The notes below the pieces were generated by a model, which saw only the letters and a list, made by a program, of their open reading frames with translations, was not told the DNA's origin and ran no database searches. Below are positions 25,795-34,662 of a stretch of DNA of 64,000 bases, one piece after another; position 1 is the first letter of the stretch, and each line of letters starts with the position of its first letter. Made by a program: the position numbers and the translations under genes. Source of the stretch: Fen-1273 sp035516035 (GTDB lineage Bacteria; Bacteroidota; Ignavibacteria; UBA10030; UBA6906); NCBI GenBank assembly GCA_035516035.1, contig DATJAS010000127.1, positions 13,708 through 77,707 on the forward strand, given 5' to 3'.

Positions 25795-27630
25795 CTATCT
25801 CAGGAGCACGAGCTTTCTTGTTGAAACAGAGTTGCCTGCCTCCAGGCGGTAGAGATACACACCGCTCGCCAGGTGGGAGCCGTCCAGCGTCACGGAATAG
25901 CTCCCCGGTTCGCGGGTATCGTTGACGAGCGTCATGATGCGCTGACCGATGAGATTGTACACCGTGAGATTCACATGGCTCTCCTGGGCGAGGGAGAACC
26001 TGATCGTGGTCGTCGGGTTGAACGGGTTCGGGTAATTCTGCGCGAGCGAGAACGTCTGCGGCGGGGGCGGGATGGGAGCGGACGTCACCGCCGGCGTCCA
26101 CTCGTAGCGGTAGGCGCGGTAACTGTAGATCCCCGGGTCGAACGACATCTCGTAGAGCTTCGTGCCGCCCGGGCCCACTTCCGTGACGGTGGGGTTCCCC
26201 GCGCCCCAGCCGATAAGCGTGTTGCCGTTTTCCATCCGCTGCACGTATCCCATGGCGAACCCCTCGACGTCCGGCGTGTCGCGGAACTGCCAGACGAGCG
26301 TCGCGGTCTTGTTCACCTCATCCAGGCGGTATTCAACCGCCCGCGAAAACGCGGGGACGTGGAAGTCGCCGTTGTCGAACAGCGTGATGTCGCCGTTGGC
26401 GATCCGCCTGACCGCGTGCTGGTAGGAGAAGCCGATGGAGTCGTTGAAAAACGTGAACTGGTTGTTGTTTCCGCCGAGCCGCCAGATGAAGGCTCCTGTC
26501 TGCCGATCGATCTTGTCGACCTCGTTCATGTGCCTGCTCGAGAAGAGGATGTTGCCGTCGGTGTCGACGTCCAGGGAATTGCCGTGCACGTAATCGATCC
26601 AGACCGCCCCCATGTCGACGTGTTCGGCGTCCGTGATATTATAGTGGTCCCAGCTTCTCCACTGGAAGACCACGTTGCGCTGGGCATCAAGCTCCTGGAT
26701 GATATAGCCGACCACGGTCGCCGACTGGTTGCCTCCCGCGACCAGTTTCGACATGTCGACGATCTCGTTGTCCACGCCGAGCAGGAGTGCGTGGCCGTTC
26801 GGCAGTATCTGCAGGTCGTGGGGGTCGGTGCCGTACCCGTTCCCGCACGCGATCGTATCGATGTCCGTGCAGGTGCTGTCCATCACGATAAAGGCCTGGC
26901 AGCCGTCGTCGTAATACGTGAGCGTCCCGTCGGGCTGGGGCTTGAAATCGTAAGCGTTGGCCGCGAGGTTGCGCGCGAACACGGGCGTGCCGTCATTCTT
27001 CAGGACGAGGAGCGACGGGATGATCGGGTTGCTCCAGATGAGATTTGCCAGGAACAGGTATCCCGGGGACGTGGGCGTGGAAACCGAGACGGAGATATTC
27101 GGAAGCTGGATGCCCCCTCCGAGCGTCGAGGCCGGCGCGTTCGTGCGCGCCTGCTGCCGCACGGAGACAGACGGGGGGAAGTCCGCGGGTCTCAGGCGGT
27201 CCCTGAGCGCCCGGTTGTCGACCGGGTGGGATGCGATCGAAAATGAAAACGCCCCCGCCTGATCAGCACCCTCCATCCGGGCGACCGCCGTGTTGAAGCG
27301 GACCGTCACATCCTCCCCCGGCCCGAACGGGACGTCGGGGGTGAATATCATCGTGCGGGAATCATCCGAGAGCCGGCTGTGCCATGAGTGCGAACCCGTC
27401 GAGGTGCCCGAGATGCCGACGATGACGCTCCTGGCATCCGTCGGGCTCAGTGCGTGATCCGCCTTCAATATGATCGTTGAGGAGGGGAGTATGTAGCGCG
27501 ACCCCGGAAGGGGGGAGGTGTATTCGAGGCGAACCCGTGAAGTGTGCGTGGCAAAAGCGCTGGCACCCACCCCGGGGCAGACTGTGGCAAAAATAAGCAC
27601 AAGAACAGTCGCAGGTAGCCGACCCTTCAT
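25795..27630 (-). CDS. Secreted arylsulfotransferase-like protein with T9SS sorting domain (611 residues)
   Basis: Paralogue of the protein encoded 84 bases downstream, with the same order of parts: signal peptide (LVLIFATVCPGVGASAFA), an N-terminal beta domain (SPLPGSRYILPSS), an arylsulfotransferase propeller (DPHDLQILPNGHALLL, QRNVVFQWRSWDHYN, DYVHGNSLDVDTDGNILFS, IWRLGGNNNQF, FSYQHAVRRIANGDI), and a type IX sorting domain. It lacks the fibronectin-like block of its partner. The ATG at 27630 is preceded by GGGGGATGGT and starts the signal peptide. It is first in a minus-strand pair divergent from the Mg2+ ATPase. Confidence 0.86.
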   Translation of the reverse strand: MKGRLPATVLVLIFATVCPGVGASAFATHTSRVRLEYTSPLPGSRYILPSSTIILKADHALSPTDARSVIVGISGTSTGSHSWHSRLSDDSRTMIFTPDVPFGPGEDVTVRFNTAVARMEGADQAGAFSFSIASHPVDNRALRDRLRPADFPPSVSVRQQARTNAPASTLGGGIQLPNISVSVSTPTSPGYLFLANLIWSNPIIPSLLVLKNDGTPVFARNLAANAYDFKPQPDGTLTYYDDGCQAFIVMDSTCTDIDTIACGNGYGTDPHDLQILPNGHALLLGVDNEIVDMSKLVAGGNQSATVVGYIIQELDAQRNVVFQWRSWDHYNITDAEHVDMGAVWIDYVHGNSLDVDTDGNILFSSRHMNEVDKIDRQTGAFIWRLGGNNNQFTFFNDSIGFSYQHAVRRIANGDITLFDNGDFHVPAFSRAVEYRLDEVNKTATLVWQFRDTPDVEGFAMGYVQRMENGNTLIGWGAGNPTVTEVGPGGTKLYEMSFDPGIYSYRAYRYEWTPAVTSAPIPPPPQTFSLAQNYPNPFNPTTTIRFSLAQESHVNLTVYNLIGQRIMTLVNDTREPGSYSVTLDGSHLASGVYLYRLEAGNSVSTRKLVLLR

Positions 27631-27882
27631 ACCATCCCCCACCGCTTGATACAGCCCGTTTTCAAACAACGAAGTGCGGAACTGGCTCAAGAACTGGCCA
27701 GAGTAACAGATTATTGACAAACAAGGTGCCACAAAAGTTTACCATGTCGCGTACAAAATTTTGGGCCAAATTTCCCAATTTCGGGCTTGTCGGCGCCCCC
27801 ATTATTGTTGACCCTTTCCGCTTCACGCCGTATCTTCTCTTTCTGAATTTTCCTTCCATCCATTCGGCCAGAGCAGCCCCCG

Positions 27883-30513
27883 GTGCAGGAACCACAGACC
27901 AACAATATCGCCCCCCCCGTTGCGCCTCCCCTGAAGAGGCCGGCCGGAGCGATACAGGTCTCTCCGCGCCTGGTCGAGTCGGCGCGGAGCGACGCTGCGC
28001 AGGTCTTTGCCTCGCTCAACACATCCCAGGCTGGACTCACCGAGGCCGAGGCGGAATCCCGCCTCGAGCAGCACGGCCCGAACGAAGTCGCGCAGGAGGT
28101 GCACCACGGCTGGCTGTTCCGGCTCCTGATCACGCTCCGCAACCCCCTGGTGATTCTCCTCTCCGCGCTGGCCACCATTTCCTACGTCACCGGTGACGTC
28201 CGCGCCGGCACCGTGATGCTCATGATGGTGATCCTCGGCGTCCTGCTCCGCTTCGTGCAGGAGAAACGTGCCGACACCGCCGCCGCGAAGCTCAAGGCGA
28301 TGATCAAGGTGACGGCGACCGTGATCCGTGAGGGACAGCAGGCCGAGATCCCCCTCTCCCGCCTCGTCCCGGGAGACGTCGTGGCACTGGCCGCGGGCGA
28401 CATGATCCCGGCGGATATCCGCGTGGTCACGTCGAAAGACCTCTTCATCGTCCAGGCGAGCCTCACCGGCGAATCGCTTCCCGTGGAGAAGTTCGACGCG
28501 CGCGAGACGCGCGAGGCCATCACGCCGATCGAGATGTCCAACGTCTGTTTCCTCGGCACCAGCGTGGAGAGCGGCTCGGCCACCGGCGTCGTGGTGACCA
28601 CCGGCAAGCAGACCTATTTCGGCAGCATGGCCTCCTCCATCGCCGGGCAGATGGTGGAGACGAGCTTCGACAAGGGGATCAAGCGGTTCACCTGGCTCAT
28701 GATCCAGTTCATGGCGGTCATGGTGCCGCTCGTCTTCCTTATCAACGGGTTTACGAAGGGAAACTGGGGAGAGGCGTTCTTCTTTGCGCTCGCCGTTGCG
28801 GTCGGGCTCACTCCCGAGATGCTCCCCATGATCGTCTCCGTGTGCCTCTCCAAGGGCGCCCTCCTGATGTCCCGCAAGAAGGTCATTGTCAAGAGGCTGA
28901 ACTCCATTCAGAATCTCGGGGCGATGGACATCCTCTGCACGGACAAGACGGGGACGCTCACGATGGACCGGGTGATCCTGGAGCATCACTGCGACGTGGT
29001 GCAGGAGGAGAGCGACGCGGTGCTCGTGGACGCGTACCTGATCAGCCACTTCCAGACGGGACTGCGCAACGTCCTGGACCGCGCCATCCTCGATCACCGG
29101 GAAGTGCTGGGGAAGGACTCGCTCGGCGCGTACAGGAAGGTGGACGAAATCCCGTTCGACTTCAAGCGCCGTCTCATGTCCGTCATCGTCGAGACGCCCG
29201 AGGGAGGACACCGCCTGCTGACGAAGGGGGCGCCCGAGGAGGTCTTCCCCCGCTGCACGCGGTTCGAGCTCGAGGGGGATATCCTCCCGATGGACCCGAT
29301 CCTGATCCAGGACCTGAAGGAAGAGTACGAGCGCCTGAGCACCAACGGGTTCCGCGTCCTTGCTGTGGCGTACAAGGAGCCGGAGGTGAAATCCGCGTAT
29401 TCCAAGGACGACGAGTGCGAGCTGATCCTCAAGGGATACGTGGCGTTCCTCGATCCGCCCAAGGACAGCGCGGCGCCGGCCATCGCCGCCCTGCAGAAGC
29501 ACGGCGTGGTGGTGAAGATCCTCACGGGCGACAACGACCTGGTGAGCCGGAAGGTCTGCCACGACGTGGGACTGCCGACGGAGAAGGTGGTGCTTGGCAC
29601 GCAGATCGACAGGATGACCGACGCGGAGCTTGCGGAGGCGGTGGATAGGACGACGCTCTTCGCGCGGCTCTCACCGGCGCACAAGCAGCGGATCATCCAC
29701 GTGCTCCGCGGCAGGGGTCACGTGGTCGGTTTCATGGGGGACGGCATCAACGACGCCCCGGCGCTCAAGGCCGCCGACGTCGGCATCTCCGTGGATTCTG
29801 CGGTGGACATTGCGAAGGAATCCGCGGACATCATCCTGCTGGAGAAGAGCCTGATGATCCTGGAGGAGGGGGTGCTCGAGGGACGGAAGGTGTTTGCGAA
29901 CATCATCAAATACGTCCGGATGGGCGCAAGCTCCAATTTCGGGAACATGTTCAGCGTGCTCGGCGCGAGCGCGTTCCTCCCCTACGTCCCGATGGCCCCG
30001 ATCCAGGTGCTGACGAACAACCTGCTGTACGATTTCTCGCAGGTGCCGATCCCCACAGACAACGTCGACCCGGAGCAGATCACCCGTCCCCGACCCTGGT
30101 CGATGGACGAGCTGCGGAAGTTCATCCTTTACATCGGCCCGATCAGCTCCGTGTTCGACTACACCACGTATTTCATCATGCTCTACGTGTTCAGCTGCTG
30201 GGATCCCTCGCGTGCCTCCCTGTTCCAGTCAGGATGGTTCGTCGAATCCCTGATGACGCAGACGCTGATCATCCACGTGATCCGCACGAACAAGATTCCG
30301 TTTATCCAGAGCCGCGCCAGCCTGCCGCTCGTGCTGACCTCGTCGTTGATCATGATATTCGGGATGATCCTCCCCTATTCGCCGTTCGCCGGCTCGCTCG
30401 GCCTCACCGGCCTTCCCGAGCTTTACTGGCCGCTCCTCCTCCTGACGCTACTCTGCTACGTGTCCCTCACGCAGCTTGTCAAGGTCGTCCTTCTCCGCCG
30501 CGCCTGGATCTGA
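27883..30513 (+). CDS. mgtA: Mg2+-importing P-type ATPase
   Basis: An 876-residue type IIIB P-type ATPase that drives Mg2+ uptake across the inner membrane. Visible landmarks are LTEAEAESRLEQHGPNEVA at the N-terminus, the TGES actuator motif (QASLTGESLPVEK), the phosphorylated Asp354 in CTDKTGTLTMDR, the nucleotide-domain motif TKGAPEEV, and FMGDGINDAPALKAADVGIS. About ten membrane segments are present, and the length matches MgtA/MgtB. The start is a GTG at 27883 without a clear ribosome-binding site, so the first few residues are uncertain. No leader peptide or Mg2+ riboswitch was recognised in the 250 bases upstream. Confidence 0.93.
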   Translation: MQEPQTNNIAPPVAPPLKRPAGAIQVSPRLVESARSDAAQVFASLNTSQAGLTEAEAESRLEQHGPNEVAQEVHHGWLFRLLITLRNPLVILLSALATISYVTGDVRAGTVMLMMVILGVLLRFVQEKRADTAAAKLKAMIKVTATVIREGQQAEIPLSRLVPGDVVALAAGDMIPADIRVVTSKDLFIVQASLTGESLPVEKFDARETREAITPIEMSNVCFLGTSVESGSATGVVVTTGKQTYFGSMASSIAGQMVETSFDKGIKRFTWLMIQFMAVMVPLVFLINGFTKGNWGEAFFFALAVAVGLTPEMLPMIVSVCLSKGALLMSRKKVIVKRLNSIQNLGAMDILCTDKTGTLTMDRVILEHHCDVVQEESDAVLVDAYLISHFQTGLRNVLDRAILDHREVLGKDSLGAYRKVDEIPFDFKRRLMSVIVETPEGGHRLLTKGAPEEVFPRCTRFELEGDILPMDPILIQDLKEEYERLSTNGFRVLAVAYKEPEVKSAYSKDDECELILKGYVAFLDPPKDSAAPAIAALQKHGVVVKILTGDNDLVSRKVCHDVGLPTEKVVLGTQIDRMTDAELAEAVDRTTLFARLSPAHKQRIIHVLRGRGHVVGFMGDGINDAPALKAADVGISVDSAVDIAKESADIILLEKSLMILEEGVLEGRKVFANIIKYVRMGASSNFGNMFSVLGASAFLPYVPMAPIQVLTNNLLYDFSQVPIPTDNVDPEQITRPRPWSMDELRKFILYIGPISSVFDYTTYFIMLYVFSCWDPSRASLFQSGWFVESLMTQTLIIHVIRTNKIPFIQSRASLPLVLTSSLIMIFGMILPYSPFAGSLGLTGLPELYWPLLLLTLLCYVSLTQLVKVVLLRRAWI

Positions 30514-30521
30514 CCCCCCGC

Positions 30522-30577
30522 GTCACTCCGTGCGAAGTCCGCTTTTTGGACCACGCCGCCTTTGGGCGTGGCAATCC
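30522..30577 (+). repeat. Compound dispersed repeat with decayed left end
   Basis: The left end is reduced to GTCACTCCGTGCGAAG. The GTCC/GGAC and CCACGCC/GGCGTGG hairpins and the GTGGCAATCC right end are intact. It starts 9 bases after the stop of the Mg2+ ATPase in sense orientation. Confidence 0.82.
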
Positions 30578-30674
30578 AACCGTTTCACACCTGATTTCTC
30601 CCTCCTGTCCCAAATCCGTTGGCGCGTCGCGGTTTCTTCCGTAGGTTGAATGAGACGACGCGGGAGGAGCAGGA

Positions 30675-31331
30675 GTGAACGACACGCAAATGGACCTCTC
30701 AGCAGAAGTGCGCGGCATGCGCGCGAAGATGTCCGAGTGGGGGATAAGCCACACGTTCCTGGCCGCCCGTCTCGGTGTCTCGCGCCAGTACGTCTGGCAG
30801 GTCCTCAACACCCCTGACCGGCTCTCCGCGTCAAAGGCCCGGCTGATCGACGAGACGATCGATTTGATTATCGAGAGGGAGATGCACCTCCGCACGCTGG
30901 GAGACCGGCTGCGCGCTGCCCGGCGGTCCGCGGGGTTCACGCTGAAGGAGGTGGCCCGGAACATCGGGTATTCCTGGGTGGTGATCGAACGATGGGAGAG
31001 GAACGCCGCGCTCCCGTCGCTCCAGGTTCTGCTCCGGCTCTGCGGGGCGTACGGCGTGTCGTTCGAGATTGTCGGCGACGCCCGCCGCTCCGGGAGGCAG
31101 GCGCATCACTGGCAGAGGAACGCGTATCTCGTCCCGGTGGAAATCCAGGATGACCTGCCCGGTGCGCGACCGTCGCAGCGGAGGCCCCGCCAGGTGATGG
31201 TGATCCGTATCTCTGCGGGAGATCTTGCCGGTATGGAAGGGCGCCGGCGAATCGCAACTGGTCTCCCCGTCATTGCGAGGCGGCCGAAGGCCGGCGCCCG
31301 CGGCGCCGCAGGCGCCGAAGCAATCCTCTGA
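30675..31331 (+). CDS. Double helix-turn-helix regulator, paralogue of the one at 6.8 kb
   Basis: A 218-residue protein with a first HTH near residues 20-45 (HTFLAARLGVSRQYVWQVL) and an XRE-type HTH near 78-118 (LRAARRSAGFTLKEVARNIG, ERWERNAALPS). It aligns over about 120 residues with the 192-residue regulator at 6791-7369. The C-terminal 60 residues are not shared, and the last 20 codons are a repeat element (31269-31326) read in frame. The GTG start has a GGGAGGAGCAGGA tract just upstream. The target is unknown. Its position after the Mg2+ ATPase does not by itself imply a link. Confidence 0.82.
   Translation: MNDTQMDLSAEVRGMRAKMSEWGISHTFLAARLGVSRQYVWQVLNTPDRLSASKARLIDETIDLIIEREMHLRTLGDRLRAARRSAGFTLKEVARNIGYSWVVIERWERNAALPSLQVLLRLCGAYGVSFEIVGDARRSGRQAHHWQRNAYLVPVEIQDDLPGARPSQRRPRQVMVIRISAGDLAGMEGRRRIATGLPVIARRPKAGARGAAGAEAIL
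31269..31326 (+). repeat. Dispersed repeat copy forming the end of a coding region
   Basis: GTCATTGCGAG to CGAAGCAATCC, with internal CGGCCGAAGGCCG and GGCGCC-type stems. It is read in frame as the C-terminus of the double-HTH regulator, whose stop codon lies immediately after. Confidence 0.88.
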
Positions 31332-31958
31332 TCAGTACACCGGCCTGAGGTAGCTCCAGTCCTCGCTTCTCAGCCGGTTCCCCGAATAGAAATCCGCCGG
31401 GGCCGCGGGCATCGTCGCGAACATCGCATTCGCGCAGTGAGCCAGTGGCCCGGGCGTGATGTTGGCCAGCCTCTTCAGGATTGCCCCGATCGTCTTCCGC
31501 TCGAAGTACTGTTCGCCGCTCAGGTGTTCGGGGTAATATTCGAGCCAGCTCGAGAGGGACGGGTGGGAGGAAAGCACCGCGAGCGTTGCCACGAAGTACG
31601 ACGTGTCGTCTGTGAGAAACGGCGTGACATCGCCGCTCTCCGGGGCACCCCCCGCCACCTCCTGCAGGTCGTCCACCCACGAGGCGAACTCCTTCAACGC
31701 CACGGTCGGAACGAGCGTATAGTCCCAGACGCAGTATTCGATGAGAGGGAGCGCCCCCGCCAGGAGCTGGGTCCCCCTGGCCGCCGCGGCTGTCTGGGCC
31801 TCCGCGTCGGCGGATGAGGAGATCTCCCTGACGATGCTGTCGAGGCTTGCGCGGAGCGGATCGCCAGGGTACGTCGACACGGCGGCCTGGAACGCGAAGA
31901 ACGCCGTGTTTCCTTCCGCCGTACGCGCGTCGTTGAAGAGACCGTACCGTTGTGCCAT
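31332..31958 (-). CDS. Unknown protein in the DUF350/ATP-grasp operon
   Basis: A 208-residue, apparently cytoplasmic, mostly helical protein without recognised motifs. It starts MAQRYGLFNDARTAEG, has several Ala-rich helices (AEAQTAAAARGTQLLAGAL) and ends aromatic (WSYLRPVY). It has no signal peptide and no clear membrane segment. It begins 15 bases after the tail-bearing membrane protein, so it is last in the four-gene operon whose other members are a DUF350 protein and an ATP-grasp ligase. A role as partner or substrate in that system is inference from context only. Confidence 0.72.
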   Translation of the reverse strand: MAQRYGLFNDARTAEGNTAFFAFQAAVSTYPGDPLRASLDSIVREISSSADAEAQTAAAARGTQLLAGALPLIEYCVWDYTLVPTVALKEFASWVDDLQEVAGGAPESGDVTPFLTDDTSYFVATLAVLSSHPSLSSWLEYYPEHLSGEQYFERKTIGAILKRLANITPGPLAHCANAMFATMPAAPADFYSGNRLRSEDWSYLRPVY

Positions 31959-31973
31959 GGCAATCGCTCCCCC

Positions 31974-32513
31974 CTAAGATGAAAAGCCGCCCGATCGTCC
32001 CCAGCTTCCGTTGCCGGACCTCCCGTTGTTGCAGTCCCGGTTCAGCAGGATGGCAAGGAGCATCATGGATCCCGCGACCCCCATCATCATCCGGAGCGCC
32101 TGCCTGCGGCCGAGGTCCACGCCTGCGCTTCCCCCGGCGGTGCGGTCGGCGACGAGTTTCGTGGGGTCTGCTTCTTTTGCTCCCACCTCCTGGAACCATT
32201 CGTGCTGCGCCCGGGATTCCAGGAGTTCCTTCTGGGGCTGGACGGCGGCGGGGAGGGGCTCCGTGTCGTCCGCCTTCACGCGGAATCGCGTGAACACGAT
32301 TTTCCGCTCGTAAAACGCGCTGCGCCCTTTCGTGCCCATTGCGCCGAGCGTGGAGGGGGAGATCTCAATATCGAGATAGCGCGTCCCCCCCGCGGAGAAT
32401 TCCCGCAGAACCGTTCCTTCCCATCCGCCGATCGCGCCAAGCGTGGGGTGCGTCACGCCAGGGCGGACCACGACGCCCGACCCCGCGGCCAGTTCGGGAG
32501 TTCCTTGTATCAC
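31974..32513 (-). CDS. Membrane-anchored protein with a Gly/Ser-rich C-terminal tail
   Basis: A 179-residue protein. Residues 1-80 form a beta-rich domain (VVVRPGVTHPTLGAIGGWEG, YLDIEISPSTLG). A linker follows, then one membrane helix at about 141-158 (MMMGVAGSMMLLAILL) and a short tail, NNGRSGNGSWGRSGGFSS. The GTG start overlaps the stop of the ATP-grasp gene (GTGA), so it is translated with it. In E. coli, the DUF1190 proteins YgiB and YjfM, encoded next to the ATP-grasp proteins YgiC and YjfC, also end in Gly/Ser-rich tails. By analogy this tail could be the ligase substrate, but sequence homology to DUF1190 is not evident. Confidence 0.75.
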   Translation of the reverse strand: MIQGTPELAAGSGVVVRPGVTHPTLGAIGGWEGTVLREFSAGGTRYLDIEISPSTLGAMGTKGRSAFYERKIVFTRFRVKADDTEPLPAAVQPQKELLESRAQHEWFQEVGAKEADPTKLVADRTAGGSAGVDLGRRQALRMMMGVAGSMMLLAILLNRDCNNGRSGNGSWGRSGGFSS

Positions 32514-34645
32514 CGCGCTGCCCCCTCATGATGATGTGTGAACACCCCCCGGTCCCCCGCCGGCGGGAGCATGTACGAAAAGACGGTCTCGCGGCGCCGG
32601 ACATCCCTGGCCGTGGCGAGGAGAAGATCGCCGAGCGCTCGCTCCCTGAGAACCAGTATGGCCGCGGGGGAAGCGAACGAAATCCGCAGGCCGGCATCCT
32701 GGTAGAGGGCCAGGTCCTCGTTGAGGTCGTCGCTTTCCCGCGCGTCCCCTTCGGGGTGGATGCAGAGGATCCTGCGGACGCCGAGTGCCTCAAGCGACTC
32801 TGTCGCCGGGAGGTATCCCCAGTGCCGGTTGTTGAACTGGCGGGCTTCGTCGGCAAGGGGAGCGAGTCTCCTCCGGTCGAGCACGATTGTCGCGGGGGCT
32901 CCCCGCGCGCGCCCCCTGCGCAGCTCCCGTACCCGGGGGGCAAAGCGGACGAGCGCCCCCAGCGTCGAGCGCAGGGGAACAGTTTCAAGCGGGTGCGCGA
33001 TGTTTTCCATCTGGAGGACGATCTCGGTGGCTGCGGCCGATTCCGAGGCGAACGCGACGGCCTCGACGCCGTCGAGATCGCAGATGACGAGCAGCGACCG
33101 GGCCGCCGGGCCCTCGGCGTGCGCAATGAGCGAAGCGAGCGCGGCCCCCGCCGCGCGGGCCGTTTCAGCAGCAGGCGTGTAATCGATCGGTTCAACGAGT
33201 GATGGGTCTTCCGCCGAGCGGAGGATGAGGGACATCCGGTGGGGGAGCCAGGCGGTGCCTGGCGTATATGCGTCCATGAGTTCGGCCACGAGGGCCCCGC
33301 GTGACGGCAGGCTGTCCTGGATCTCGAACGGAGGCCGGCGGCCCGCGCCGTCGAGGGGTAATCGCTCAAGCGCCGGGGCAACGACTGCCGTGCTCGCCGT
33401 GACACCCGCCGAAAGGCGCACGTACATCCCCGCGGCCTCGCCTCCCGCGATGTAGACACCGTAGTTGGCTGTCAGGCCCCCCTCTTCCTGCTCAGCTTCG
33501 AAATACCGCTGGGCCACCCAGTGATCGGGTACGGCGAGGCGAAGCGCGTTCGCCCAGGCCTCCGCGGCGACGTGGCGGCCGATGATGACCTCCGCGCCTT
33601 CGCACCCGTAATCGCTCTTGAGCACCCAGTCGGCCTTTTCCCGGGCAAGCTCTCCCGGCCTGAACGATGAGAACCTCCTGGTGACCGGCACGTACCTCTG
33701 GATCGCCTGCCGGGAAGCGGGGGAGAACAGCTCCATCCGCTCGTGAAAGAACGCAAGCGAGAGCTTGCTCTGCGTGACGACCGCGCCGAACGGGTTGACG
33801 ACGGCGAGCATCCCTTCCGTCATCGGCCCGACGACGCTCTGGACTTCGCGCAAGAGCGGCGCGGCGTCCGGTATCGGCCGCGCGTCCTGCCAGACGTTTG
33901 TCCTCTCGCACCACCAGTCCGTTTTGTAGTGCCGGAAGAGAATGTCGATCTCCCTGCCCATGAGCGTCGTGAACCCGCGGGGAGACCTGTCGAGGTTGGC
34001 CGGAGCGCCCAGTATCACGCGAAACCCCGCGCTCTCCAGCCACGCGCGGTAGAGCGTGATCATTCCCTGGTCTTCGGGGATGTCCGTCGGGTAGACGATC
34101 CCCACCGTGGGAGACGGCACCGCCCTCTCGATGTCGGTGACAGCGCTCATCATGACGCGCAGGAAAGCCTCGCGGAAATGCCTGTTGGGGTCCACGAATC
34201 CCGGGTAACGCGATTCCGCGTAGCGACCCAGCAGGCATGCCTCGTCGGCGCCGCTCGGCGTGTCCGAGTTCACCTCGGCCACGGCCAGGTTCCCGTCCGT
34301 CGTGCAGAAGACATCCGCCCGCGCGATGCCGTGCCAGAATCCGCCCGATGAGTACCAGAGCATCTTCTCCATCGGGGTGAGCCTGAAGAACTCGTCGAGG
34401 TGAGAAGGGTCCCGGATCAGTATCTCGCAAAGCTCGTTGTATGCGCGGCAGACGGCAATCGCGGCTGCCCGGAGCGCCCTGAGGCGCCGCGAGGGAATGA
34501 AGCAGGGGAGGGCGCGGAGTCTCGCTTTGCCGACCGTGTAGGGGAGAGAAGGAATCCCGCGCTGGAGGAGCCAGGCCCGCAGGTCGTAGTCGCTCGCAAC
34601 CGTGAAGAGCGACCTCCTTCCCGCTTCTGTGCGGCCGTACGGCAT
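32510..34645 (-). CDS. Glutathionylspermidine-synthase-like ATP-grasp ligase with C-terminal extension
   Basis: A 711-residue acid-amine ligase candidate. Residues about 50-430 show the glutathionylspermidine synthase ATP-grasp pattern: WYSSGGFWHGIARADVF, the metal-binding VAEVNSDTPSGADEA, WVLKSDYGCEGAEVIIGR for nucleotide binding, and NYGVYIAGGEAAGMYVRLS. No amidase domain is present. The remaining 250 or so residues (from about 460) are not part of the usual enzyme and match nothing I recognise. The gene lies 17 bases after a DUF350 membrane protein and is coupled to the tail-bearing protein, an arrangement like E. coli yjfL-yjfM-yjfC. Probable cytoplasmic enzyme forming an amide bond on a peptide, polyamine or protein tail. 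Confidence 0.82.
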   Translation of the reverse strand: MPYGRTEAGRRSLFTVASDYDLRAWLLQRGIPSLPYTVGKARLRALPCFIPSRRLRALRAAAIAVCRAYNELCEILIRDPSHLDEFFRLTPMEKMLWYSSGGFWHGIARADVFCTTDGNLAVAEVNSDTPSGADEACLLGRYAESRYPGFVDPNRHFREAFLRVMMSAVTDIERAVPSPTVGIVYPTDIPEDQGMITLYRAWLESAGFRVILGAPANLDRSPRGFTTLMGREIDILFRHYKTDWWCERTNVWQDARPIPDAAPLLREVQSVVGPMTEGMLAVVNPFGAVVTQSKLSLAFFHERMELFSPASRQAIQRYVPVTRRFSSFRPGELAREKADWVLKSDYGCEGAEVIIGRHVAAEAWANALRLAVPDHWVAQRYFEAEQEEGGLTANYGVYIAGGEAAGMYVRLSAGVTASTAVVAPALERLPLDGAGRRPPFEIQDSLPSRGALVAELMDAYTPGTAWLPHRMSLILRSAEDPSLVEPIDYTPAAETARAAGAALASLIAHAEGPAARSLLVICDLDGVEAVAFASESAAATEIVLQMENIAHPLETVPLRSTLGALVRFAPRVRELRRGRARGAPATIVLDRRRLAPLADEARQFNNRHWGYLPATESLEALGVRRILCIHPEGDARESDDLNEDLALYQDAGLRISFASPAAILVLRERALGDLLLATARDVRRRETVFSYMLPPAGDRGVFTHHHEGAAR

Positions 34646-34662
34646 GGGGCGATCCTTCCGGT

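Noticed and set aside
27714..27742. TTGACA with a 17-base spacer upstream of the Mg2+ ATPase as its promoter
   Set aside because: The -10 position reads GTTTAC, a poor match, and no other element or Mg2+-sensing leader could be recognised.
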